A DNA stretch of 64,000 nt from Sphingomonas sediminicola (GCF_014489515.1 NZ_CP060782.1:2294001-2358000); one strand, 5' to 3'. Counted from the first letter of the stretch, positions 47,867 to 57,166 are shown. Notes: a model not told the origin generated them from the sequence alone. Translations and numbers: made by a program.

Positions 47867-48649
47867 ATGCGCTCCATTTCCGAATGGACAGAACCCTCGC
47901 TGGAGCAATTCCGGAAAGACATCCTGCCGCGGGCCGAACCTGCAGTTCTGCGTGGAATCGCAGCGAGCTGGCCGCTGGTGAATGCAGGCGGCAATTGGAT
48001 GGCTTTGCTCGCCGCACACGTGAATGACGAACCCGTCGAGATCCTTCGCGCGGACCCCGACCAGCAGGGTCGCTTTCACTACACCGCCGATGGCAAGTCG
48101 CTGAACTTCATACGTGGCCGCGCGGACCTATCGACCTTCCTCGCGGCGATGCACGAGCAGGCCGGCGAGCAACGACCATATGCGATGGTCGTGCAAGGCA
48201 TGCTCGCCGAGCGTTATGTCCCCGGCTTCTCCGCGTCCCACCCGATGCCGCTGGTTCCCCAAGGGACCGAGCCCAGGATTTGGGTCGGCAATTCCGCGAA
48301 GGTCGCGACCCACAACGATCCTGTCGACAATGTCGCGGTGGTTGCGGCGGGCCGGCGCAGGTTCACCCTCTTTCCGCCAGATGCCGAGGACGATCTCTAC
48401 ATGGGCCCGGCACATCCTACGCCCGCCGGGACACCGGTCAGCATGGTTCACGTCACCGCGCCGGACCTGGAGCGCTATCCGCGGTTCGCGCGTGCCCTGG
48501 ACGTCGCGCAAGAAGCGGAGTTGTCAGCCGGCGACGCAATCTTCATTCCAAGGGACTGGTTTCATCATGTCGAGGCGATCGAGCGCTTCAACATGCTGGT
48601 GAATTATTGGTGGGCGAGAGGCCCGGCGTTCAGGGGGGTTAGTACATGA
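47867..48649 (+). CDS. Cupin-like (JmjC-type) Fe(II)/2-oxoglutarate oxygenase-like protein
   Basis: The 260-residue product belongs to the cupin_8/JmjC-like group. It starts with ISEWTEPSLEQFRKDILPRA and PAVLRGIAASWPLV, and carries a metal-binding His-x-Asp pair, His149 and Asp151, in VATHNDPVDNVAVV, with a likely third ligand His233 or His234 in IPRDWFHHVEA. The C-terminal FNMLVNYWW is family-typical. In sphingomonads such proteins often sit in polysaccharide-use loci. Here it overlaps a GH3 glycosidase gene by ATGA. Substrate unknown. Confidence 0.87.
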   Translation: MRSISEWTEPSLEQFRKDILPRAEPAVLRGIAASWPLVNAGGNWMALLAAHVNDEPVEILRADPDQQGRFHYTADGKSLNFIRGRADLSTFLAAMHEQAGEQRPYAMVVQGMLAERYVPGFSASHPMPLVPQGTEPRIWVGNSAKVATHNDPVDNVAVVAAGRRRFTLFPPDAEDDLYMGPAHPTPAGTPVSMVHVTAPDLERYPRFARALDVAQEAELSAGDAIFIPRDWFHHVEAIERFNMLVNYWWARGPAFRGVST

Positions 48650-50891
48650 GCAAGGCCACGGCGTTTCTGGCGTCTGCAGCAATCGCGATCGCGCTGGCAG
48701 GTCCAGCGAGCGGACAGGAAAGCGCAACGCCGACGTCAGCAGGCCAGCCCTGGCTCAACCCCGGCCTTTCGCCCGAAGCACGGGCGCGGGCTGCCGTCGA
48801 AGCAATGACGCTCGACGAGAAATTGAGGCTCATTTTCGGCTATTCGGACCAGGCGGTCACCGAGATCTCGAAAGTCCCCGACGACATCGTGTCTCAAGAA
48901 CTCAAGGCCTACGTGCAGACCCGCGCGGTCAAGGGCTCAGCGGGTTTCGTTCCGGGCGTTCCGCGGCTCGGCGTTCCCGACCAATGGCAGACCGATGCCT
49001 CGATGGGCGTCCGGAACAGCCTCATCCCAAGCACGGCCCTTCCCTCCTCACTTGCGACAGCGGCGAGTTTCGATCCCGCCGTGCCCAGAGCGGGCGGCGT
49101 GATGATCGGTGCCGAAACGCGTGCGACCGGCCACAACACCATGTTGTCGGGCGGCGTGAACCTTGCCCGCGAGCCGAGGAACGGCCGCAACTTCGAATAT
49201 ACCGGCGAGGACCCTCTTCTCGCCGGCACCATGGCCGGTTCGCTGATCGAGGGTATCCAGTCGAACAAGATCATTTCGACCATCAAACATTACGCCGTGA
49301 ACGATACCGAAACTCAGCGAACGACGCTGGACGTGACGATCTCGGCTGAGGCGCTACGCCAGTCGGATCTCCTCGCGTTCGAGTTCGCCATCGAACGGGG
49401 ATCGCCGGGCTCAGTGATGTGCTCCTACAACCTTATTAACGGCCGCTGGGGCTGCGAGAACGACTATCTGCTCAACACCGTCCTCAAGGGCGACTGGGGC
49501 TACAAGGGCTTCGTGATGAGCGACTGGGGGCGGTCCATTCGACGGCGCCAGCGGCCAACAACGGCCTCGACCAGTTCACCGGCTTCTGCTGTGTTACTGA
49601 CAACCCCCGCTTCGCTCCGCCCGCGATGAAGGCAGCGCTTCAGTCGGGCGCGATTTCTCAAAGCAGGCTCGACAACATGGTCGAGCGCATCCTCTGGGCG
49701 CTTTTCGCCAAGGGCCCGGTCGACAACCCCGTGAAAGCCGGATCGATCGACTATGCGGCGCATGCCCTGGTCTCTCAGAAGGCCGCCGAAGAATCGCTCG
49801 TGCTGCTGAAGAACGACGGCGACCTGCTGCCCCTGCGCGGCGTGAAGTCCGTGGCGGTCATTGGCGGCAATGCCGACAAGGGCGTGATGGCAGGCGGCGG
49901 ATCGTCCGACGTGACCCCCGTCGGCGGCGCTGTGATGCTCGACGAGCATACCTTCATGCCCTCGCCGCCGCTGGCAGCGCTCAAGAGCGAACTCCCACGC
50001 GCGAAGGTCAGCTTCGATGCCGGTAGCGACCTTGCTTCCGCCTCAGCGCTTGCCGCGGCCTCCGACGTCGCAATTGTCTTCGTCACCCAGCACGACAGCG
50101 AAGGATATGACGGCCATCTCGAGCTTCAAGGAAACCAGGACGCGCTTGTCGCCGCCGTCGCCAAGGCCAATCCGAAAACGGTCGTAGTAGTCGAAAGCGG
50201 TGGTGCGGTGTTCATGCCGTGGGCCTCGGACGTCCCCGCGATCCTCGAAGCTTTCTACCCCGGCATTCGCGGCGGTCCGGCGATCGCGCGAATCCTGACC
50301 GGAAAGGTCAATCCGTCGGGTCACCTGCCAATCAGCTTCCCCGCTTCATCCGACCAGCTCGCGCACCCTGACCTTCCGGGCCTCGGACTGCCGGGCGAAA
50401 CGCCGATGCACATCACCTACGATGAAGGCGCGACGGTCGGTTACAAATGGTACGACGTAAAGGGCTACAAGCCCTTATGGGCGTTCGGCCACGGGCTGAG
50501 CTACACCAGCTTCGCTTTGTCGGGATTGACGGCGCTGCCCGACGGCAAGTCCGTCAAGGTCGGCTTCTCTATGCGCAATTCAGGCAAGCGGGCGGGCAAG
50601 GGCGTGGCGCAGGTCTATGTCGCTCCGGTAGACTGGAAGAAGGCCGGCTGGGAAGCGCCGAAGCGGCTTGGAGCCTTCGCCAAGACCGATCTAAAGCCGG
50701 GCAAGGCGAGGCAGATCGAACTCAACGTCGATCCGAGGCTGTTGGCGACTTACGAGGCCGCCAACAATAACTGGCATATCAAGGCGGGAACTTATCGCCT
50801 GATGGTCGGACAAGCCTCGGACGCGGAGATGCAGAGCGTGGACGTGCCCTTGCCCGACAGCGTCTGGAGCGCCGGAAAGGCCGACCGTTAG
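48646..50891 (+). CDS. Glycoside hydrolase family 3 beta-glucosidase-like enzyme (frameshifted)
   Basis: GH3 enzymes cleave terminal beta-linked sugars. A signal peptide (MSKATAFLASAAIAIALAGP, then ASGQ) sends it to the periplasm. The N-terminal barrel has GVNLAREPRNGRNFEYTGED, and the nucleophile is Asp293 in FVMSDWG; the second domain has KAAEESLVLLKNDGDLLPL, and the C-terminal fibronectin III-like domain follows GHGLSYTSFALS. The frame breaks right after the nucleophile. One G added in the GGGGG at 49526-49530 gives AVHSTAPAANNGLDQFTGF and 748 residues (2246+1 bases). It is coupled to the cupin gene. Confidence 0.92.
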
Positions 50892-51034
50892 CCCCGCTTG
50901 AAGTACTGGACCTCGCGCTCGTGCTTTTCTGCCGCATCGCGGCTCGAGAAGGTGCCGAGATTCCGCCGCTTTCCGTCCGAACCCTTCTTGCGCGAATAGA
51001 GGCGATATTCGCCTGATTTCAGCTTCCTTATCAT
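50888..51034 (-). CDS. Small basic conserved protein (48 residues)
   Basis: The product MIRKLKSGEYRLYSRKKGSD continues GKRRNLGTFSSRDAAEKHER and ends EVQYFKRG. It is strongly basic, and the pattern (beta strands followed by AAEKHEREVQYFKR) recalls very small conserved proteins found across proteobacteria, with possible nucleic-acid binding. Function is unknown. Its stop is nested in TTAG with that of the GH3 gene. Confidence 0.78.
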   Translation of the reverse strand: MIRKLKSGEYRLYSRKKGSDGKRRNLGTFSSRDAAEKHEREVQYFKRG

Positions 51035-51065
51035 GGGCTAAAAACGCGCGGACGGGCCTGGCGGT

Positions 51066-51488
51066 TCAGAGCAAGCCGGCGGCCCGTGCAAAACCCAGGC
51101 TGTCGAACATTTCGAAGAATCGGACCGCCTTGCCGTTCCGAAACGTCCAGACGTCGATCTTGGGCGTGTCGAGCACGTTTCCGTCCTTCCTGTTCCGCCA
51201 ATGGCAGCGACCGATCCAGACCACGGTGTCGCCATCGGCGAGGACTTTCTCCGTCGGGAAGTAGATCATTTCCCAATTATCGAGCAATTCCCGAAAATAT
51301 GCTTTGGTGTCTTCGCGCGAGGTCTGGACCCGAGCCAGCTCGTGTTTGACGCCCGGTTCGAGCACAGAGTGCATTTCGATCCGGTCGTCGAACAGGTTCA
51401 GAACCTCATTGAGGTTCCCGCCTTTTGTCCGGCGCCAATTTTCATATGCGGATTTCAGCTGGTCGAGCGGCAAGCCAGGATCGAGCAT
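51066..51488 (-). CDS. SnoaL/NTF2-like protein
   Basis: The 140-residue cytoplasmic protein has the NTF2-fold pattern: helix LPLDQLKSAYENWRRTKGGN, a short strand FDDRIEMHSVL, then REDTKAYFRELLDNWEMIYF, TVVWIGRCHWRNR and the final strand KIDVWTFRNGKAVRFFEMFD. Such domains bind small molecules or act as isomerases or hydrolases. No catalytic dyad is certain here. It is flanked by the 48-residue gene and a YciI-type gene on the same strand. Confidence 0.85.
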   Translation of the reverse strand: MLDPGLPLDQLKSAYENWRRTKGGNLNEVLNLFDDRIEMHSVLEPGVKHELARVQTSREDTKAYFRELLDNWEMIYFPTEKVLADGDTVVWIGRCHWRNRKDGNVLDTPKIDVWTFRNGKAVRFFEMFDSLGFARAAGLL

Positions 51489-51584
51489 ACAAGCCTCCTT
51501 TGCCGAGCTCGCCGCGGATAGCAGAAAACCGGGTGCACCGCTCGAACGTAGCGCAGGCGAGCAACCGGCCTCAGCCGCATGAGT

Positions 51585-51895
51585 CTAAGACGTCTCCGGC
51601 TGTACGGGTGTCGCCGCCAGCTCGCCGACGACGGTCGTCCATTCGCGCACGTGCCAGCGTGCGATTAGGCCCCTGACGACGTAGGGATCGGCCCGCGCGA
51701 AATCCTCGGCGACGGACTTGTCCTCGCCCTGGAACATCAGAACGGCCCCATCGACCGGATCCGCCAGCGCGCCCGCAACGACGATCTCACCGTGTTCGGC
51801 GGCTGACCAGGCATGGCGCAGATGCTCAGCGCGAAATTGCGGGCGCCGATCAAGATAATCCGGCCCGGTTTCGTAGAAGAGGAGAAGTGCTTCAT
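51585..51895 (-). CDS. YciI family protein (N-terminus frameshifted)
   Basis: YciI-like proteins have a ferredoxin-like fold with a conserved His/Asp pair. The body LLFYETGPDYLDRRPQFRAE, HLRHAWSAAEHGEIVVAGAL and FARADPYVVRGLIARWHVRE is typical. An ATG at 51895, behind GGAAGG, encodes MKHF. One extra base near 51882-51888 joins it to LLFYETGPDY for a 103-residue protein (311+1 bases). The unrepaired frame from 51995 has an unrelated leader. Function is unknown. Confidence 0.83.
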
Positions 51896-51907
51896 CGCCC
51901 CTTCCTA

Positions 51908-53008
51908 TCAGCCGCAGATTTCCGATCCACCCGTTGCCGATATGCGGGTGAAGGTTTCCGGTGACGTGCTGATGACTACGCCCTGCGATCCGCAACGCCT
52001 GAGCTGGAAGCGGACCTTGCGGGCACGGAAGTCCAGCGACACCCGACGGAAAGACTCCAGGATGTCGGTCCCGAGCAGCAGCGCCGGCTCGTTCGAAAGA
52101 CCGAACATCTTGAACGGCGGCACGTCGGCGAAGGCCATCGGGACGTCGCGCAAGGTGATCGGGCCGAGCTGGAGCTCGGCGATCTTCGCCATCTGCAGAT
52201 CGACCGTCTCCCCGGTGACACCGGTCACGGCGACCGTGATGAACTTGTCGCGGTTCTTGCGGATCAGCTTGTCGCGCAGTGCGAGATTGCCGATCGTGAT
52301 CTCCGTTCCGGTATCGATGACTGCATCCAGCGACAGCCCCGCGGCCCTGACATGCGTCAGGATCAGCTGGCCGCGCTGGCGGCGAGCGACGACGATGATG
52401 TCGCCGGGACGTGATTTCTCTGGAATTCGTGCGTCCTCGACCTTGATCAGGCGCTTCTCGAAATCCATCATCAGCCGCTGCTGGGTGAGCGCATCGATGC
52501 CGATCATGCCGTCGCCGCCCAGATCCGATTCCCGCAAGGCCGGAAGCTGCACGTTACGGATGGTGTTCGGCCCCAAGGTCAACTCGGCGACCCGCACGCG
52601 GTCAACGACGTTGCGGGAGGTCATCCCGTTCAGGATTGCCGTCGTTCCGAGCGGAAGCTGAAGGCCTCGCGCGATCCTAAGACCGACCACCGACGTGTCG
52701 GCGCCGCTGTCGACGATGAAGTTGTACGGGCCGCTGCCGTTGACATGCACCGCCACGGTCAGGCGGGTTTCCACCTTGCGCGCCTTCACGTCTTGTCCGC
52801 CAACGGCGAGCGTCGGGTCGAAATAAGCGGGCGGGAGCGGAGCGACGTCCGGCGGCGTGGCCGGAGCAGGCATCGGCTTGCGGATCTTCGGGGGCACGTC
52901 GGCCGCCTGGACGTCGCCAGGCACGACTGACAGCGCAGTCAGGAACGCGAGAATCAGGGCGCGGCGACGCGTGGACAATCGGTCCTCCCCGTGAGGTAAT
53001 CCTATCAT
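51908..53008 (-). CDS. Exported retropepsin-like aspartic protease with two Asp motifs
   Basis: The 366-residue precursor has a basic N-terminus and hydrophobic signal (RRALILAFLTALSVVPGDVQ), a Pro-rich linker and two aspartyl-protease-like lobes. Lobe 1 has Asp100 in NFIVDSGADTSVVG and the Leu-rich GMIGIDALTQQ; lobe 2 has Asp232 in AVIDTGTEITIGN and ALLLGTDILESF. Single-chain bacterial proteases with two such lobes are predicted periplasmic. Both catalytic Asp residues are kept, although lobe 2 reads DTGTE instead of DTGAD. Its target is unknown. Confidence 0.87.
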   Translation of the reverse strand: MIGLPHGEDRLSTRRRALILAFLTALSVVPGDVQAADVPPKIRKPMPAPATPPDVAPLPPAYFDPTLAVGGQDVKARKVETRLTVAVHVNGSGPYNFIVDSGADTSVVGLRIARGLQLPLGTTAILNGMTSRNVVDRVRVAELTLGPNTIRNVQLPALRESDLGGDGMIGIDALTQQRLMMDFEKRLIKVEDARIPEKSRPGDIIVVARRQRGQLILTHVRAAGLSLDAVIDTGTEITIGNLALRDKLIRKNRDKFITVAVTGVTGETVDLQMAKIAELQLGPITLRDVPMAFADVPPFKMFGLSNEPALLLGTDILESFRRVSLDFRARKVRFQLRRCGSQGVVISTSPETFTRISATGGSEICG

Positions 53009-53207
53009 ACGCCTATTCCGAGCCGCGACCTATTCCACCCAAGAGTCGACGGACGGCCGAAAGCGTCGACCGAACGTCGTGAAAATGACTGTCGGCACGG
53101 TTGAAGCGGGCTCGAACGTGAACTTCGAAAATTCGGCACGGGTGAGCGCACTGCCGGGAAACATCCGGAGAGGTGACAGTTCAGCCTTGGACAGCAGGAG
53201 AGAAGAC

Positions 53208-53618
53208 GTGAGCATCTTCAGCAAGATCAAGGACGCCATCTTCGGGCACAAAAGCGCCCCTGCTCAGGCCCAACCCGCGCCGACACCGCAGCCTGCCGGA
53301 GCTGCGACGGGGCAAGCCGGGACCCAGGTGCCGCCTCAGGCTCAGGCGCCGGCCCAGCATGTCGACGTCGAAGGAGTGCTGGCCCAAATCTCGCGCGAGA
53401 AGGGCAACCCCGATCTCAACTACAAGACCTCGATCGTCGACCTGATGAAGCTGCTCGGCATGGATTCGAGCCTTGAGAACCGGAAGGAGCTGGCCGCTGA
53501 GCTCGGCTATCAAGGCGCCAAGGACGGCAGCGTGGAGATGAACATCTGGCTGCATAAGGAGGTCATGCGACAGTTGGCTGCGCACGGTGGCAAGGTGCCG
53601 GCGAATCTGACCGACTAA
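53208..53618 (+). CDS. DUF3597 family protein
   Basis: The GTG at 53208, following AGGAGAGAAG, gives a 136-residue protein starting VSIFSKIKDAIFGHKSAP, the standard DUF3597 N-terminus. A Pro/Ala/Gln-rich linker follows. The conserved C-terminal domain contains NYKTSIVDLMKLLGMDSSLE and RKELAAELGYQGAKDGSVEM and ends WLHKEVMRQLAAHGGKVP. It resembles a small LysM-like or helical domain; function is unknown. The frame is open back to 53079 without homology. The preceding 200 bases hold no other gene. Confidence 0.9.
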   Translation: MSIFSKIKDAIFGHKSAPAQAQPAPTPQPAGAATGQAGTQVPPQAQAPAQHVDVEGVLAQISREKGNPDLNYKTSIVDLMKLLGMDSSLENRKELAAELGYQGAKDGSVEMNIWLHKEVMRQLAAHGGKVPANLTD

Positions 53619-53672
53619 GCCCGCGATGATAGTAGCGCCCCTAGTAGGAGCGAAGCGGGTCAACAACTATGA

Positions 53673-54143
53673 ATGGTCTCAATGGTGAGCGGGTCAATCC
53701 GCATCCTGGTCGACGCTGACGCCTGCCCGGTGAAGGACGAGGTCTACAAGGTCGCATTCCGGCGCGAGGTGCCCGTGCGGGTGGTTAGCAACGCCCGCAT
53801 GCGCGTGCCAAGCCATCCCCTGATCGAGCGGGTGCTGGTGTCCGACAAGTTCGATGCCGCCGACGACTGGATCGCTGTCGAGGCAGATGCGAAGACCGTG
53901 GTGATCACCGGTGACATCCTGCTCGCGGACCGCTGCCTCAAGTCGGGCGCGACAGTCATCGGCCACAATGGCAAGCCGTTCACTTCGGCAAGCATTGGCG
54001 GGGCCATCGCGACCCGCGCGATCATGGCCGACCTGCGGGCGGGAGGCGATGCGATTGGCGGACCGGGGCCGTTCGCCAAGACCGACCGTTCGCGGTTCCT
54101 CCAGGCGCTGGACGAAGCGTTGGTGAGACTGGGCCGAGCTTAG
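53673..54143 (+). CDS. YaiI/YqxD family protein (DUF188)
   Basis: The 156-residue protein is a PIN-like UPF0178 member. IRILVDADACPVKDEVYKVA is the signature with clustered acidic residues, followed by VITGDILLADRCLKSGATVI and the C-terminal GGPGPFAKTDRSRFLQALDE. The acidic residues suggest a metal-dependent nuclease-like fold, but no activity is established. Starts at 53673 and at GTG 53685 are both possible; the second matches family lengths slightly better. Confidence 0.92.
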   Translation: MVSMVSGSIRILVDADACPVKDEVYKVAFRREVPVRVVSNARMRVPSHPLIERVLVSDKFDAADDWIAVEADAKTVVITGDILLADRCLKSGATVIGHNGKPFTSASIGGAIATRAIMADLRAGGDAIGGPGPFAKTDRSRFLQALDEALVRLGRA

Positions 54144-54166
54144 AAGCGCAAACCGAAAGGATGGGC

Positions 54167-54454
54167 CTAGCCCAATCGCCGGCGATTGCCTCGCACGCGT
54201 TTTCCGTAAATTCCGAGGGCCTTGCGCGCGGCCGCCTTGGGGCTTTTGACGCGACCGCCCGCCAGCGCGCCGGTCAGCTCGGATCCAGCCTCGACCTTTT
54301 CGCTGATCATCCGTTCAAACTCGCGCCGGGCGGCGGGACCACCGGCCATCATCCGCCACGAGCGAAGCGCGACGACCATGCCGGCCTCGGCCCACAACTG
54401 CGAGGCGTCGAAAATGAGGCGGGACCAGTCGGCGGCCGGATTGGGACGGGACAT
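54167..54454 (-). CDS. Conserved hypothetical helical protein (95 residues)
   Basis: The product is helical and amphipathic (ADWSRLIFDASQLWAEAGMV, ALRSWRMMAGGPAARREFER, ISEKVEAGSELTGAL) with a very basic C-terminal tail ending KRVRGNRRRLG. The pattern of Trp residues and helices recalls small phasin-like or granule-associated proteins of sphingomonads, but I cannot assign a family. It has no signal peptide. It is convergent with the DUF188 gene across 23 bases. Confidence 0.65.
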   Translation of the reverse strand: MSRPNPAADWSRLIFDASQLWAEAGMVVALRSWRMMAGGPAARREFERMISEKVEAGSELTGALAGGRVKSPKAAARKALGIYGKRVRGNRRRLG

Positions 54455-54538
54455 AAAGTTCCTTCAGCTTGAGGCAGGCGGGCGGAGAACGCGCCATGGG
54501 GCGAATGGGCCCGGCGGCGAAGACGATTCCGTGTCCGC

Positions 54539-55615
54539 CTAGCGACTGCCCAGACGGCGGAAGTGGTAACGTCCGCGAACCGGCGCGGCCCGATAGGAAT
54601 GGCCGGACGTGCAGGTGACCGTGAAGACCCCTGCGCTACCGTCGACCGCGGTGGCAGAAGCGACCTGCCCGCAGGCATAGCCGATGCGACCGATCGTGCG
54701 CGCGATCACCGCCTTGGGGAGCGGCAGCTTCGCCGCAGTCGGGACGACTGCCGGCGCCTCCGCAACAGCCTGACCGGTTGCGATCTCTCCGGGTGGAGCT
54801 TGGTCAGCCTGCACCGCCTCGACCGGACCTGCCTCAGGCAGATCGATCTGGAGCGGCGGTCGAGCACGCACAGTCCTCGCCGCGGCGACCGGCGCACGCG
54901 TCCGCCGCGCAGGCCGCGCCTCCGCCACAATCGGGGCCGGAGCTTCCGGTGATACATCTAGGGCCGGTAGGGCCTTGGCCGGCGGGGTCTTGAGCATCGC
55001 GGCCGCTTCTGGCTGCAGCTGCTCATTGGCGTTGCCTGCCTCCCAGCCTGTCCAGGCGCCGAGGACGACCGCGAGCATCAGGACTCCCCCGCAAGAGCAG
55101 GCAGTCTCCAATCGATCGAAGCCTTCTCGCTTTGACCGAAACGGTCCAGCGCATCGTGGTGGAACGTGTGATCGTTATCGTTCCCGAGGTCGGCTCGATT
55201 TCGCGGACGGCTGGTTTGGGCGGCTGACGCAGCAATTCGCTAACGGACGGCGCGGTTCTCGGTTCGCCGAGGGCTCTGGCCGTGGCGTGACAGGCGAGGA
55301 CGACACTGCGGCAGGCCGCACTACCGGTTTCGCCGGCACCCCGCCCAGGAACGGCGCGCTCTCCAGCCGGCCGATCAGCGGATGGCTCGGCTGCGGTTTG
55401 GTCTCGGGGCGAAGCGAGGCGTCGTAGGCTGCGCGCTTGATGGGATCCCGAAGGGTCTCGTAGGCAAGGCTGACCTGGGCGAGGCTGCCGAAGGGGCGCA
55501 TCGGAAGCAGGCTGAGCTCCTTCGCGAATGCCTGCGCAATCTCGGCGCTGCTCGCAGCCGGGGTAAGACCCAGCAATTCATAGTGGTTCGGCCGCAAGCT
55601 GACCGTTTCGACCAT
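54539..55615 (-). CDS. Membrane-anchored J-like domain protein without HPD motif (three frameshifts)
   Basis: An N-terminal J-like domain (NHYELLGLTPAASSAEIAQA, then SLAYETLRDPIKRAAYD) lacks the His-Pro-Asp triad; LLPMRPFGS lies in its place. A separate open segment (54539-55111) has a transmembrane helix (GVLMLAVVLGAWTGWEAG), a Pro/Ala-rich stretch and a C-terminal domain with IGYACGQVASATAVDG and VFTVTCTSGHSYRAAP. Adding one base near 55271, 55192 and 55086 joins them into a 359-residue protein through EPDLGNDNDHTFHHDALDRF and DWRLPALAGGVLM. If the repairs are wrong, this is two genes (55175-55615 and 54539-55111). Confidence 0.68.
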
Positions 55616-55790
55616 TGATCCCTCCCGCGACTCCTAAGCGGCGGAAGTTTCTATGGTTTCTCGTCGGAATCCAGCTCAGGCCACCGCAGGACGAAGGCCG
55701 CCAGCCTTTTCCTTGTTCACTGCTTTCGCGTGCATCCGGAATGAACAGGCCCGCGCCCCGGCACGAGGCCGAGGCGCGGCCCATGCGGGC

Positions 55791-56240
55791 TTACATCACC
55801 GGATGAGGGATCTTGAGCTCTTCGGTCACGCGCGCCGTCCGGCCGGACACTTCGGCCTCCTGCAGCGTGTCCACGTATTCCTGGAATGTGTCGAGCTTGC
55901 CCTGCTGGTCGACGTGCGCGACGTGGCAGAATTGCGCCGACAGGGTCTTTCCGGTCGCCCTGCTCTTGCCGCGATACCGGCCGGTGCCAATCACATAGTC
56001 TCCGGCATCGAGCAGCTTTTCGAGGTCGCAGCGGAAATTGTCATAATCGCGCGCCGTGGGGGCGAAGATGCCGTCGCGGACCGCCGAGAAGCTGCGGTAT
56101 GGATTGCCGGAGGCGTAGAGCGAATTCTCCGCCTCGTTCCACAAGATGTCGGGGCTGAGGCCCCTTTCAAACGTCTCGAGATCGCCAGCGTTGAACGCCT
56201 CATAGAGGCGGCGCATTGCCTGCACATTCTGTTGTGACAT
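55791..56240 (-). CDS. SnoaL-like/ketosteroid-isomerase-type NTF2 protein
   Basis: The 149-residue protein begins MSQQNVQAMRRLYEAFNAGD and shows the SnoaL pattern: a helix with YEAFNAGDLETFERGLSPDI, the strand LWNEAENSLYASG, then DYVIGTGRYRGKSRATGKTL and CHVAHVDQQGKLDTFQEYVD. Related proteins act on polyketide or steroid-like ligands or bind small molecules. Function is unknown. It is divergent from the cytochrome gene across 223 bases, the longest gene-free stretch in the window, where I see nothing beyond likely promoters. Confidence 0.88.
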   Translation of the reverse strand: MSQQNVQAMRRLYEAFNAGDLETFERGLSPDILWNEAENSLYASGNPYRSFSAVRDGIFAPTARDYDNFRCDLEKLLDAGDYVIGTGRYRGKSRATGKTLSAQFCHVAHVDQQGKLDTFQEYVDTLQEAEVSGRTARVTEELKIPHPVM

Positions 56241-56463
56241 GGAAACTCCCCGAGTTTCTTCACTGCGTTACGCAGCGCGTGGCGCCGCCCGGACGGAATG
56301 TCCGGCGGCGGGCGCCGCGATACGACTCGCCAGTAATGCTGACAGCGCGGCTTATAGCACCGAGGAATGCAGGGCTCTTCTACGCAACTTACCGGATGGC
56401 CGGTCATGGTGCCGCCGAGCTAGTATGAACTTTGCGACCTGAAGCCAGAGCGAAGGAGCGAGC

Positions 56464-56934
56464 ATGATCCGCATTCTCTTGTCGGCCGGAGTCCTCGCGT
56501 TCGTTGGCGCGGCCGCGACTGCACAGCCGGACCAGAACCTGTCGCGGTGGAAGGCGAACATGAGCCGCCACCAGCAGGTGATCATGCAGGGCATCCCGGC
56601 CCCTTATGACAAGATGCTCGATCCGACGCCCGACACCGAAGCGAAGATGCGGCGCGGGGCGGCGCTTTTCGACCGCAATTGCTCGTCGTGCCACGGCTGG
56701 AGCGGCGCGGGAGGCGGATCGGAAGGCTTCTTCCTGGTGCCGGCGCCAGCCGACCTGGAATGGCTCGCGCGCACGCCGAAGGACAGGTCGAGCGCCTACA
56801 TCTACTGGACCGTCGCCGAAGGTGGCGCGGCGTTCGATTCCGAAATGCCGGCGTTCAAGCAGTCCCTGTCCAGCGAGGACATCTGGTCCCTCGCCTTCTA
56901 CCTGAGGTCGGGGATGCCCTACGCCTCGCCATAA
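56464..56934 (+). CDS. Periplasmic class I c-type cytochrome
   Basis: The 156-residue precursor has a signal peptide (MIRILLSAGVLAFVGAAATA). It has one heme-binding motif C73-SSC-H77 within RRGAALFDRNCSSCHGWSGA and a likely distal Met in DSEMPAFKQSLSSEDIWSLA. The last helix, EDIWSLAFYLRS, is the typical cytochrome c C-terminal helix. It is a small monoheme electron carrier. No oxidoreductase partner is adjacent. An AAGGAG ribosome site precedes the ATG. Confidence 0.92.
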   Translation: MIRILLSAGVLAFVGAAATAQPDQNLSRWKANMSRHQQVIMQGIPAPYDKMLDPTPDTEAKMRRGAALFDRNCSSCHGWSGAGGGSEGFFLVPAPADLEWLARTPKDRSSAYIYWTVAEGGAAFDSEMPAFKQSLSSEDIWSLAFYLRSGMPYASP

Positions 56935-57028
56935 ATGGCGGGCGCTCGCGCTACGCAGTAGGAGCTGCGCTTCCGAACACGTAGGATGACCGTCACGCGG
57001 CGCTTTCGCGCCCGGCAGGAGAATGAGG

Positions 57029-57166
57029 ATGGCCAAGGGACAGCAGAGATCCGGAAGGGAAGCTCGCAAGCCGAAGAAGGCGAAGGTGAAGACCATCGCG
57101 GCCAATCCGTCCCAGAAGGGCGGAGCGCGCGGGCTGGAGACCCTGGAGCACTTGAAGAACAATTAG
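57029..57166 (+). CDS. Small basic protein (45 residues)
   Basis: A strong ribosome site (AGGAGAATGAGG) precedes an ATG encoding MAKGQQRSGREARKPKKAKV, then KTIAANPSQKGGARGLETLE and HLKNN. The protein is very rich in Lys and Arg and probably disordered, reminiscent of small RNA- or DNA-binding proteins seen in alphaproteobacteria. No function is assigned. It lies alone between the cytochrome gene and a convergent NTF2-type gene. Confidence 0.7.
   Translation: MAKGQQRSGREARKPKKAKVKTIAANPSQKGGARGLETLEHLKNN

Noticed and set aside
48646..49629. GH3 fragment as a naturally truncated glycosidase or pseudogene
   Set aside because: The frame breaks immediately after the catalytic Asp and resumes perfectly with one added G, the same signature as the other 23 breaks. 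A sequencing loss is the simpler explanation.
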